Of a DNA stretch of 64,000 nucleotides, positions 22,591-33,489 are shown piece by piece. The stretch spans positions 59,124,001 to 59,188,000 of the forward strand of contig CP136891.1 of NCBI GenBank assembly GCA_034359265.1. Direction: 5' to 3'. Position numbers and translations under genes: made by a program. The notes below the pieces were generated by a model. The model was not told where the DNA came from, ran no database searches, and saw nothing but the letters and a program-made list of their open reading frames with translations. This DNA comes from Canna indica. Its lineage: Eukaryota; Streptophyta; Magnoliopsida; Zingiberales; Cannaceae. Positions within the stretch are counted from its first letter, which is position 1. Each line of letters opens with the position of its first letter.

Positions 22591-25479
22591 ATGTCAATCC
22601 TTAATTGGAATGTCAGGGGGGTTTGAAGGCACCCTATTAGAGATTCTATCTCCAACCTCCTTAGAAACTCTCAAATCTTAGTCATCACCTTACAGGAAAC
22701 CCACCTCAAGGAGTCCAAATCTATTAGGTTTATCCGCTCCCTTGGTAAAACTTGGGGTGGCTTTTTTATCCTAGTAATGGAGCCTCGGGTGGTCTTATCA
22801 CTGCCCGGAACAAATCTTTTATTCAAGCCCAGCTCATCTCCATGAATTCCCAAATCATTTATATTGTCCTTCAACTCAAGGATTTTGAACCCTTCATTCT
22901 TTCCAACACCTATGCTAGCACTAACCCATCTCTTAGGAGCTCCCTTTGGTCCTTCCTCAAGAATACTGATCTCACCCCTTATCCCTGGCTCATCATGGGA
23001 GACTTCAATTGCATTCTTTCCCCTAATGACAAGCTAGGGGGCCAACCTTTTAAGGTCACCACACCTATTGCTAACTTTAGAGATTTTATTAGTTGTAGTG
23101 GCCTCATTGACCTAGGCTTTAAGGGTAATAAATATACTTGGTCTAATAATAGACAAGGCCTTGCAAAAATTCTCATTAGGCTAGATAGGGTCCTTGCCAA
23201 TGCGGCATGGTTGCATTTCTTTGAAAATGCTTCTGTGACGCACCTTAACAGACTCACTTCCGACCATAGACCCATTACCACCTTCATTCCTCTTAATATT
23301 CAGACCAAAAATAAATTCTTCAAATTCCAAAGCTTCTGGACTGAATATCAAAGGTGGTTAACAGTGCTTGGGATTCTCCCTCTCCTTCCTTTAATTGCTA
23401 CTCCTCTTTCAACTCTAACCTTTCTAATACCAAGGGTGCCCTTGCTTACTGGAACAAACATACGCTCGGTAAGCTTGAGGAAAACCTTAACACCATAAAT
23501 CTTGACATTGCTCAGCTTGAATCCTCCTTCTCCTCCCTTCCTATTTCTCTCCACCTAGAAAATAAGCTCAGGGTCCTCCATAACAAAGCTATTGTCTTGC
23601 AAAGGCAAATATGTATAAAATGGTGGTCCATAGCCAAATGTAAATGACTTCAGGATGGAGAGCACAACACGGCTTACTTCTATAGGCTTGTTCCCTTTCA
23701 AATATCTAGGTGTCATTATCTCCCCTAGAAAACCTCCGGTTGATTCCTTCAACTTCATTACCGAACAGATTGATAATAAGCTAGGTAGTTGGCAATCTAA
23801 TCTTCTCTCCCAAAATGGGAAACTTATTCTCATTAACTCGGTTCTTAATGTCATTCCTACTCGCACCCTTGCGGTTTCCTGGCTTAGTAAGGATATCCTC
23901 AATAAAATAGAAACTAAGATTATGAACTTCCTCTGGGATAGCAACCCTGACCATCACAGTATGCACCTCTTAAATTGGCATACTGTCACCCAACCTAAGA
24001 TCCTTAGGGGCCTTGGTATCTAGGATCTTCACCTTAAGAGCATGACCCTCCATGCTAAAAGGATACACCTCTACCTGAATAACATTGACTCCATTTAAGT
24101 TAGCTTGGTCAAATCAAAGTACCCCGCCCTTTTATGACTCCATCATTCAGCCCCCTTCTAAAGCTTCTTGGGCATGGTGCCTCTTCATTCTCTCCTTCAA
24201 AAACCTCTTTCTTGGTTTTAAAAAAATCATGGGTTCGGGTGATAACACCTCTCTTTTAAATGAACCTTGGCTTTTTAATATTCCAATCTCTCTCAAGCCT
24301 ACCCTTATCAACATAAACATTATCAACTCCATCCCTAAGGTTAATAACCTTATGTCTGACAATTCTTGGTCCTCCTTTTTTGGGCTCACCTGTTTTAATC
24401 ATACCATGTGGGATAGAATCCAGGATATTGTGTTGCAGGTCGATCCTTGTGATGATTGGTATGCTTGGAATGATTCTTTGGATGGTATAGTTACCTCATC
24501 CCCCGCTTATACTTTTCTAAAAAACCTAGAGCGCCCTCCTATTAGATATCATATGGTTTGGCCGCAGGTTATGGAAGCTTGATACCTCTCCTAAGGTGAA
24601 GCTTTTTCTTTAGAAGCTTTTTTCATGGCCGGCTCCCTACTAGAAACAGATTACTTCACTTGAGAATGCAAGTTGTTGATCAATGTGTTCTTTGTAACAA
24701 TGCGGCTGAGGCTGATCAACACATTCTTTTTTATTGTACCATGGCTAGCTCTATATGGAACAACCTGGGCCGAACCTTATATTTGGATTTTTCTAATATG
24801 ACTGGGTGGTGTTCAGGTAGTTGGCTCTTAAACTCCCAACAAACCTCGATGGGCTGGGATTTTAGTATCATTGTTGCTAACACCAGTTTGTTTCTATGAT
24901 TTTTTCGCAATAGTATTTTGCATGGAGATGATTGGCAGCATACCACTCCAAATTATGTGAACCGTATTTTAGCTTTCACAAGCCAGCATACAAAGCATAC
25001 CATGCCTAAGGGCAATATTGTTATCTCTTTTTTTTCTCCAAATGCTTTTTCAAATGCTTGGATTTTCCCTCCCTTTAATTGGTACAAAATTAATTGTTAT
25101 TACATCTTTACTTGATAACTCTTGTGGCATTGGTATCAGTATCAGAAATCACTTTAACTCTTGTATTGATGCTCTTACTTATATTATTCATTCAAATTCT
25201 ATTCTGCATAAAGAAGGTAATGTTGTGTTGCTTTCAGTTTTCTATGTAGGTTCTAAAGCATTGGAAAATGTTATTTTCAAGTCCGATTGCAAACAAGCTG
25301 TGGATGTCATCAATTCTGAAGGACTCATTCCTTGGCAAATCAGGAATCTCATCCTCAATATCAGATCTGCATTGCTCGAGCTCAACAATGCTAAAGTGCA
25401 ATTTGCCTCGCGATCTGCAAATCAAGCGACCCATTGGGCTACAAATCGGGCACGCGCCCGGAAGGAATCCGAGATTTGA
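22591..25479 (+). pseudogene. LINE ORF2 (endonuclease, RT remnant, RNase H-like)
   Basis: ORF2 starts at ATG 22591 with the endonuclease signature MSILNWNVRG, then LQETHLKES, WLIMGDFNCIL and RLTSDHRPI, an EEP-type nuclease to about 23300. A linker follows to WWSIAKCK and a TAYF remnant near 23680. There the sequence jumps directly to FKYLGVIIS (about 23695), which in intact elements lies after the catalytic YADD box, so the fingers-palm region is absent. A zf-RVT segment (QCVLCNNAAEADQHILFYC) lies at about 24680, and an RNase H-like domain with KSDCKQAVDVINSE ends at 25479. Several stops and frame changes make it non-functional. Confidence 0.85.
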
Positions 25480-25589
25480 ACGTCTATTCATCCTCCGAAA
25501 TCATCTGTAATTATTGATAGAGATCATGACTCTGTTGTACCCTCTTTTGATTTAATATAATTTGTTCTTTATATATATATATAATTTTT

Positions 25590-26160
25590 AGATAAGAAAC
25601 TAGAAATTCATAATACATATTTTACCCCTTTCGTAAATGTAGGTAAAATATTACAAACTTTTGAATAAATTATAAAGTACAAAAAAATAATTTTATTTAT
25701 AAAATATTTTTATAATAAAAAGAGGTGTTGATATCTTTTAAAAAATATTTTGAACCAAAAGTAAACTTTTGCAGAAAATATACAGAAATAAATTAAAATT
25801 AAAATAGTGAATTATTTTGATTCAAAATTCTTTTTGGACTCTAACATCACTTTTATATCATAAAAAATATATTTCATAAATTAAAATTAATTTTTTAGAG
25901 TTATGAAATTATGTTAGACTTTGGCCAAAATACTTTAATTAAAAAAATATTTCATGGTGTAACTCTTTTTTTTTTTAATTTATGGTATAAAGCTATATTT
26001 TTTAATGGTATAAGACATATGCTAAGATTTTTAAAAAAAATTGGACCAAAATAATTTAATATTTTAATTTAAGTTTAGTTTTATATGCTTTGAGTAAAAG
26101 TCTTTTGTCCAAAGTTTAAAATAGCTTTATAAATTTGAAAAAAAAATGATTTTAATTCAT
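25590..26160. repeat. AT-rich duplicated segment, copy 1
   Basis: No gene. The part from about 25866 to 26147 is repeated, with small changes, at 27160-27359 and 37949-38030, where copy 2 is split by the large MULE. Shared words include TTTTTTAGAGTTATGAAATT and GTTAGACTTTGGCC. Copy 1 is uninterrupted at the site corresponding to the MULE insertion. Confidence 0.7.
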
Positions 26161-26162
26161 TC

Positions 26163-26440
26163 ATGGTTAGATATGGTCACTACGTGTTTTTGGTGATGTC
26201 TTTTGGATTAACTAATGCTTCGACAGTTTTCATGAATTTATTGAATAGGATGTTCAAAGAGTATTTGGGTAAGTTCGTTATTGTCTTCATTGATTTATTG
26301 CAGGAGTGAGCAGGAACATGAGGAGCACCTAAGGGTGATTTTGAGGACTCTTAAAGAGTATCGGCTTTTCACCAAATCTTTCAAATGTGAGTATTGGCTT
26401 TACAGTGTAGGATTCTGGGGCACATTGTGACTCGGGAGGG
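26163..26440 (+). pseudogene. Ty3/gypsy reverse transcriptase fragment
   Basis: The translation carries [18 protein letters not shown] and FMNLLNRMF, then after a small deletion [20 protein letters not shown] and FKCEYWL, the classical gypsy RT palm and thumb region. The FIDD catalytic box is damaged (FID followed by frame disruption near 26295). Only about 280 bp remain. It cannot be assigned to a lineage. Confidence 0.8.
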
Positions 26441-26443
26441 AGT

Positions 26444-27113
26444 CAATTTTAGCACAAACTTTTTCTATTAGCATAGAAATGCACATGTCGGGGCCTCCCT
26501 TGTTTTTCCCTGCGCCCACTGGATGTTGTCATTCATGGAGTTGGGTGAATTCGACCACTGCGTCATCTCGACGCTCTCCTGATGGCAATTCCTGATGGAA
26601 TTCGTGAAGCCACCATCGGCCAAGTCGGAGTCTTTCGGCCCCTTGACTGGGGCAACAATGGATCCATGGCCATAGATAGTGGCGGAGATGATCCTGGAGA
26701 TGGCCTTGCTGAGTCTACACAACAAGAAGCGGGCCGCAGTTCGGGGTGACGCGGAAGGCCATCAGAGAGGCTGCATCGGAGTTGGTCGAAAAAGTAAGGT
26801 GGACCTTGGAGGTGTTGGCTATGGCAGCGGAGGTAGCTACGACGAAGGGGTTGCAGGAGAGGTAGAGATTAAAGGAGGAGAGTAATAAATGTTATAACAA
26901 ATTACAAATTTACCCCTCGTTGCTTCACATAGATCTAAGGGTAAAATTGTAATGAACGCTATGTAGGATAGAAACTTGCCATGTCTTCTCCGTTAACGTG
27001 ACACATCAGCTAATTCTGTCAAAATTGACGGGGTGTGCTAAACAGGGTTAGTGGGTAATGGAACCAAAGTTTGTACATTTCCATGATAACAGAAAAAATT
27101 TGTGTTAAAATTG
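26444..27113. mobile_element. TIR element, ~45-bp inverted ends
   Basis: A 670-bp segment with inverted ends. The left CAATTTTAGCACAAACTTT and the complement of the right CAATTTTAACACAAATTTT continue in agreement through TTCTATTAGCATAGAAATG versus TTCTGTTATCATGGAAATG. The interior is GC-richer, with an 85-codon minus-strand frame I do not recognise. No certain TSD; a Mutator-like non-autonomous element (Pack-MULE-like) is possible. Confidence 0.6.
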
Positions 27114-27359
27114 GGAAAATGGGCAAATTTCGTATTTTTTTTGGGCATTTATTCTAAAAATTATATTTCATGAATTAAAATTAATTTTTTAGAGTTATGA
27201 AATTATGTTAGACTTTGGCCAAAAATCTTTAATTGAAAAAATATTTCATGGTATAATTCATTATTTTTAATTTATGGTATAAAGCTATATTTTTTATGGT
27301 ATAAGACATATGCTAGGATTTTAAAAATATTTTGGACCAAAATAATTTAATATTTTAAT

Positions 27360-27478
27360 AAGCAATTTTCGGGAACCAAAATTTCCTTAATGGAAATTCT
27401 CGGTTCCGGATAAGGGAATGCTAAATTCCCAAAACCGGAATGGATTTTTTCAAAACTCCAAAATACCCTCAATTTAAC
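27360..27478 (+). repeat. Left TIR of MULE
   Basis: Begins AAGCAATTTTCGGG and includes GGTTCCGGATAAGGGAATG, CCCAAAACCGGAATGG and AAAATACCCTCAA. It matches the complement of 37830-37948 over its whole length with scattered substitutions. Confidence 0.85.
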
Positions 27479-28618
27479 CAGTAAGAAGCAGGTAGTAAAA
27501 AAATGAACAGTGAAAAATGAAATCGGGCAACCCGATTACCCAGTCACAAAAGCATGTAATATTTCCACCTTCTCTCTCATCGTTGCATTTGGTATACTTC
27601 CCTAGTTCTATTTTCGTCACGAAAGCATGCTGATTACCACCCCGTCATCTGTTTGACGGTGAATGTTCCTATGCTTTTGGTGAAATTATAGAAGCCCTCC
27701 GTCATCTGCACTCTCTCCATCATCTGCACTCACTCTGTCATATGCACTCTCTCCGTCATCGACGACATTGTTGATTATCGCCCCAAGTCGTTGCTGTTCG
27801 ACGGTGAAGGTTCTTGGTGATCGACTTCCCGTGGTTCTGCTCAGATTACAGAATCCTATACAACCCTATCTCATTCCTCATCCTACGACGTGAGTCATTT
27901 AATTACAGAGTAGATAATAATGTTTGATCATTTTTTCTTGAAATCTCATTTTTTTCTTTTTTTGATCTTGTAAAACATATGGTATGGCTGAGAAAGGAAC
28001 CATTAGAGACTGTAATAAGCAACAGGATAAATTTTGCAGAAATTTCTAATCCATTATAGAGTTTGTATAAAATATATAATTGCATTACCTGATGGAGGAA
28101 ATGTAATTACTACGTCACAATAAATTTACTAACATACACATCACAATAAATCTTAGATTTCTTGCATTTTGATAAAAGTCTCTAAGCTGTCATAGACTTT
28201 TAACCGAAAGCACTGAATATGTACTTTAGTGTGAAAAATTTATATTAGAGGCATAAAATGTATATTATACGATTAAATAGAGGTCATATGGTCCGTAAAC
28301 AATAATTGTTGGTAAAAATAATCACCTTATGTGAAAGTCTCTAATCAGTTAGAGATTTTTGCCTATATGTTTGTAAAAGGTACTTTAGTGCAAAGATGAT
28401 CCATGATATCTATTTTATACCATAAAATAGAGGTCCTAAAGTTGCCAAAAATATTTTTTTGTAAAATGTTACAACCTTTTTGAAAGTCTTTAATCAGTTA
28501 GAGATTCTGCCCAAATGTTTTGAATAGCTACTTTTGTTACAGCCAATATGAAAATCTCTAATAATTTTGACTATTTATCTCTTTTATATGCTTTATTTAG
28601 GTTTATGATTCAAAAATT

Positions 28619-30960
28619 GTGATGATTGACAAAATGAAGGAGATGACTACTGATAATGTTGCTGAAAACATTATGTCAGAGCCTATTCCTGAAGAAGTCC
28701 TTACGTATATTGATGGTATTGAGAGCCAGAATAATATTTCATCTATATCAATACAATATGGTTCTAATCTAATTGACAATGGAGATAGAATTTATTTTCC
28801 GATTGACCTTAATATGTCACTTATATTTGAGGATGATACATATGATATAGTGGAGGAGGAATTGATTAACAAGAGGATTAGAGAAGAAGTGGAGCAAGTT
28901 GAGAATTTGCCATTTGGTATGTTCACTTCAGATGTAGTTGGAAGTACAATTACATTAAATCAATCTATGTATGAAGCTCATCATACAAAGGTTGGTTATT
29001 GCAGTGATGAAGAGAATGAAACTATTGTCAACAATGATAACCTTGATAGCCTGCTTGATTTCACTCCAGAAGATCAAAGAGACATAAATAATGATTTAAA
29101 TGAAGGTATGTGTGACAACAGAGCATCTTCAGCATCAGGGGATGAAGAAGATGATGCTATCATTATTGCCCCGAATACATTTCTTTGTAATCAAACACAA
29201 AATAGCGAATTGTATCTTAATCAGGTATAACATAAGATATGAAACACTTATTTATGATCAAATATATTGATACTAATTTATTTTTCTTATGACTATGTAA
29301 TCCAGGTATTTGATGATAGGGAGGAATTTAGGAGAGCTCTAAGAACATATTGCATCAAGCGTAACTTTGAGCTGAGACACATCGAAAGTAGACTACATTA
29401 TATCAAAATTGGATGTAAACATGATGATTGTCCATGGATGTTGTCTGCAAGTGGCAGAGAAAGATTTATTATATATTGTTAACTTTCTAAACAAGCATAT
29501 ATGCACAGTGTCGAGACTTAATTTAGAACACAAAGACTGCAGTGCAAAATTTGTTGCAAATCATATCAAGGATCACCTAGTAAGGAATCAAAACTACACA
29601 CCCGCTATGATTGTGACCAAAATTCAAAAAGCATTTGGGGTTCGTATTTCATATAAGAAAACATACAATGCACTTCAATTAGCTCTTATATCCGTTCGTG
29701 GGGACTTTGATGAGTGCTACAAAGATCTACCTGCTTACCTTAGAGAATTGAAGATACATGATAATGAAACAACAGTTAAATTATTGAGATGTTCTGTATC
29801 TTCTCATTTTCTCCGAGTATTTTGGGCATTTGGCGCATGCTTGCGTGGGTTTAGAGAATATCCAAAGCCCATTATATGTATTGATGCTATACATTTGAGG
29901 GGGAAATATCCTGGAGCTCTAATGATAGCGATGGCTGTTGACGCTGAGAGTAGACCTTTTCTGGTGGCATTTGGAGTTTGTGAGATTGAAAAAAGAGACA
30001 CATGGGAATGGTTTTTGGATGAATTTGCACATTTTATACCTAGCTTCCGCAGTTTGGGCATTATGAGTGATAGAAATCCTGGTATTTTAGCAGCTGTGAG
30101 AAAGGTATTCCCAGAAGCATCACATGGATATTGTATGGTGCATTTAGCCAAAAACCTAATACATGATGTGAAAACAAATGTTGATTGTCCTTGATTTTGG
30201 TCTGCTGCAAGAGCCACTACGGAACATACCTTCAATGAATGTATGCAAAAGTTGCTGGATATTCATGAGCCTAGTTACCAATGGGTAACCCGGTTGGAAA
30301 AGGAGAGATGGGCAATGTTATTTTTCCCTGATCGTAGGTACGATATCATTACTACTATTGCAGTAGAAAGTATGAATTCTTTGTTTAGGGAAGTACGAGA
30401 GATGCCTATTACAACATTAATTGAACTGACGAGAGGCAAAGTTGCTGAATGATTCTATAAGCGCCGTAAAGTGTCACTCAAATTGTCTGGAATTCTAATA
30501 AAAAGAGCTGAATATATCCTTGTTGAAAATAAGAGCAAGTGCCGTTGGTATTCAGTCCATCCTCATACGGACCATTGCTACCAAGTACATACATCACATC
30601 AAATTATCATTGTTGATTTACCCCACCGATCGTGTTCTTGCAATAAGTTTCAAATATTTGGTATTTCATTCTCGCATGTTATAGCGGTTATTGGTTATTG
30701 TAGTCTAGATCCTTATCCTTTTTGTGAGCATTACTTTACCATCGAAGCGTACAAAAAAATATATGAAGACAAAATATTTCCTACCAGAAGCAAGCAATAT
30801 TAGCGTCGAGAATCCTTTGATCCTTTGGTAAAACCACCACAAGCCACAAATAGGCCGGAAGAGGAAGAATCGAAGAGAATCTCGTAATAATGGTAAAGTA
30901 CCAAAAAAGTGTGGTATATGCAAACAGTTTGGTCATAACAAACGGTCATGTAAAGCTCCC
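28619..30960 (+). pseudogene. MURA-like (MuDR) transposase pseudogene
   Basis: Parts in order: an acidic N-terminal exon (28619-29225), a 70-bp GT..AG intron, the MuDR DNA-binding region (VFDDREEFRRALRTYCIKR ... CKHDDCPWM), the MULE catalytic domain (CIDAIHLRGKYPGALMIAM, WEWFLDEFAHFIP, GIMSDRNPGILAAV, HGYCMVHLAKN, AVESMNSLF), the SWIM zinc finger (DLPHRSCSCNKFQIFGISFSH; CxC..H) and a CCHC knuckle (CGICKQFGHNKRSC, about 30912). The three catalytic acidic residues appear kept. Breaks: frame change near 29455-29480, stop at about 30192, stop at about 30450 and stops after 30800. It drove cut-and-paste of this family; this copy cannot make a full protein. Confidence 0.9.
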
Positions 30961-31129
30961 CCCTAGTTCTTGATATGGCAGTTTGGCCATAACAAATAGT
31001 TGGATAACATTTGATATATTTTTGCAAAGAACTCTGTTTTGTATATTATATATAGAACCCAAAATTTATATATTATAAACAGTTTGGCAGTTTGACCCCC
31101 CAATTTCTTTTATGTATATTATATTTTGG

Positions 31130-33265
31130 TTGTATATCCCAGATGATGTTAATTCATGTCCAAAAATATTAAGTTTTTAATTGGAATAATATACATCACC
31201 ATATGAATTTTTTTGTTCAAGAATCGCGAAAGTCTATAACCGGTTAGAGACTTTCATATAACCCCCTATTTTGGTTGAAGTGAAATAATATTTTTGGTTG
31301 AATAGATCCTAGATGATGTTAAATCATGTCCACAAATATTAAGTTTTAAATTGGAATAATATACATCACCATATGAATTTTTTGTTCAAGAACTGCGAAA
31401 GTCCATAACTGGTTAGAGACTTTAGTATAACCCGTTATTTTGGTTAAAATCAAATAATATTTTCGATCGAATAGATCCCAAATGATGTTAATTTATGTCC
31501 ACAAACATAAAGTTTTTAATTGGAATAATAAACGACATCATATGAATTTTTTTGTTCAAGAACCGCGAAAGTCTATAACCAGTTAGAGACTTTCGTATAA
31601 CCCCATATTTTGGTTGAAGTAAAATAATATTTTTAGTCGAATAGATCCTAGATTATGTTAATTCATGTCCACAAATATTAAGTTTTAAATTGGAATAATA
31701 TACATCACCATATGAATTTTTTTGTTCAAGAAATGAGAAAGTCTATAACTGGTTAGAGACTTTCGTATAACCCGTTATTTTGGTTGAAATCAAATAATAT
31801 TTTCGATTGAATAGATCCCAGATGATGTTAATTCATGTCCAAAAATATTAAGTTTTTAATTGGAATAATATATATCACCATATGAATTTTTTTGTTCAAG
31901 AACTGCGAAAGTCTATAACCGGTTAGAGACTTTCGTATAACCCGCTATTTTAGTTGAAGTAAAATAATATTTTTGATCGAATAGATCCCAGATGATGTTA
32001 ATTCATGTCCAAAACTATTAAGTTTTTAATTGGAATAATATACATCACCATATGAATTTTTTTGTTCAAAAACTGCGAAAGTCTATAACCGGTTAAAGAC
32101 TTTCGTATAAGTCGCTATTTTAGTTGAAATCAAATAATATTTTCGATCGAATAGATCCCAGATGATGTTAATTCATGTCCAAAAATATTAAGTTTTTAAT
32201 TGGAATAATAAACGACACCATATGAATTTTTTGTTCAAGAACTGCGAAAGTCTATAACCGGTTAAAGACTTTCGTATAACCCCTATTTTGGTTGAAGTAG
32301 AATAATATTTTTGATCGAATAGATCCCAAATGATGTTAATTCATGTCCATAAATATCAAGTTTTTAATTGGAATAATATACAACACCATATGAATTTTTT
32401 TGTTCAAGAAATGAGAAAGTCTATGATCGGTTAGAGACTTTCGTATAACCCACTATTTTGGTTGGAATCAAATAATATTTTTGATCGAATAGATCCCAGA
32501 TGATGTTAATTCATGTCCAAAAATATTAAGTTTTTAATTGGAATAATATACATCACCATATGATTTTTTTTGTTCAAAAACTGCGAAAGTCTATAACCGG
32601 TTAGAGACTTTCGTATAACCCTCTATTTTGGTTGATGTAAAATAATATTTTTGGTCGAATAGATCTCATATGATGTTAATTCATGTCCACAAATATTAAG
32701 TTTTTAATTGGAATAACATATAACATCATATGAATTTTTTGTTCAAGAAATGAGAAAGTCTATAACCGATTAGAGACTTTCATATAACCTGCTATTTTGG
32801 TTGAAATCAATTAATATTTTCAATCGAATATATCCCAGATGATGTTAATTCATGTCCAAAAATATTAAGTTTTTAATTGGAATAATATACATCACCATAT
32901 GATTTTTTTTGTTCAAGAATTGTGAAAGTCTAACCGGTTAGAGACTTTCGTATAACCCGCTATTTTGGTTGAAATCAAATAATATTTTCGATCGAATAGA
33001 TCCCAGATGATGTTAATTCATGTCCACAAACATTAAATTTTTAATTGGAATAATAAACGACACCATATAAATTTTTTTGTTCAAGAATTGCGAAAGTCTA
33101 TAACTGGTTAGAGAATTTCGTATAATCCGCTATTTTGGTTGAAATCAAATAATATTTTCGATTGAATAGATCCCAAATGATGTTAATTCATGTCCAAAAA
33201 CATTTTAAGTTTTTAATTGGAATAATATACAACACCATATGAATTTTTTTGTTCAAGAACTGTAA
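31130..33265. repeat. ~170-bp tandem array (about 13 units) with palindrome
   Basis: Units start with a GATGATGTTAATTCATGTCC-type word at about 31141, 31311, 31480, 31650, 31820, 31990, 32160, 32328, 32498, 32668, 32837, 33004 and 33174, so the period is 167-171 bp. Each unit holds AGTTTTTAATTGGAATAATA, CACCATATGAA, then a 30-bp near-palindrome of form CGAAAGTCT..AACCGGTT..AGACTTTCG, then TATTTTGGTTGAA. Neighbouring units vary by substitutions, so the array is not freshly amplified. It lies between the two convergent genes of the MULE and encodes nothing. Confidence 0.9.
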
Positions 33266-33365
33266 ACGACACCATATGAATAAACTACACCAGATGATGT
33301 TAATACCTCAATATAAACGACACCATATGAATAAACTACACCAGATGATGTTAATACCTCAATAT
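33265..33365. repeat. Short duplication, 51-bp unit x 2
   Basis: A unit starting TAAACGACACCATATGAATA and ending near ACCTCAATA occurs twice head to tail at the right edge of the large array. It reuses words of the 170-bp unit (CACCATATGAA, GATGATGTTAAT) without the palindrome, so it looks like a rearranged array edge. Confidence 0.7.
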
Positions 33366-33489
33366 CTATTCTAAATTAGTATATTAACACCAAATAATAG
33401 CTCAATATAATACATCAAAATTATTGTGGTTGTTACCATAACATTAGTTTAACCATAAAACATTAGTCAGTAGTAGCACATCTCCATTC

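Larger units (their letters stand above)
20700..25590 (+). mobile_element. L1-like LINE, RT core deleted
   Basis: A non-LTR retrotransposon on the plus strand with a Pro/Ser-rich ORF1 ending in a CCHC knuckle, an AP-type endonuclease, the C-terminal edge of reverse transcriptase, a zf-RVT segment and an RNase H-like domain, followed by a (TA)n tract at about 25570-25585. The outer limits are approximate and no TSD was found. Relative to intact plant L1 elements the reverse-transcriptase centre is missing. Confidence 0.85.

Noticed and set aside
31130..33265. CRISPR-like array
   Set aside because: Whole ~170-bp units repeat; there are no unique spacers, and this is plant nuclear DNA.
31130..33265. 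Centromeric satellite
   Set aside because: The period is near nucleosome size but the array has only about 13 diverged units and sits inside a transposon.
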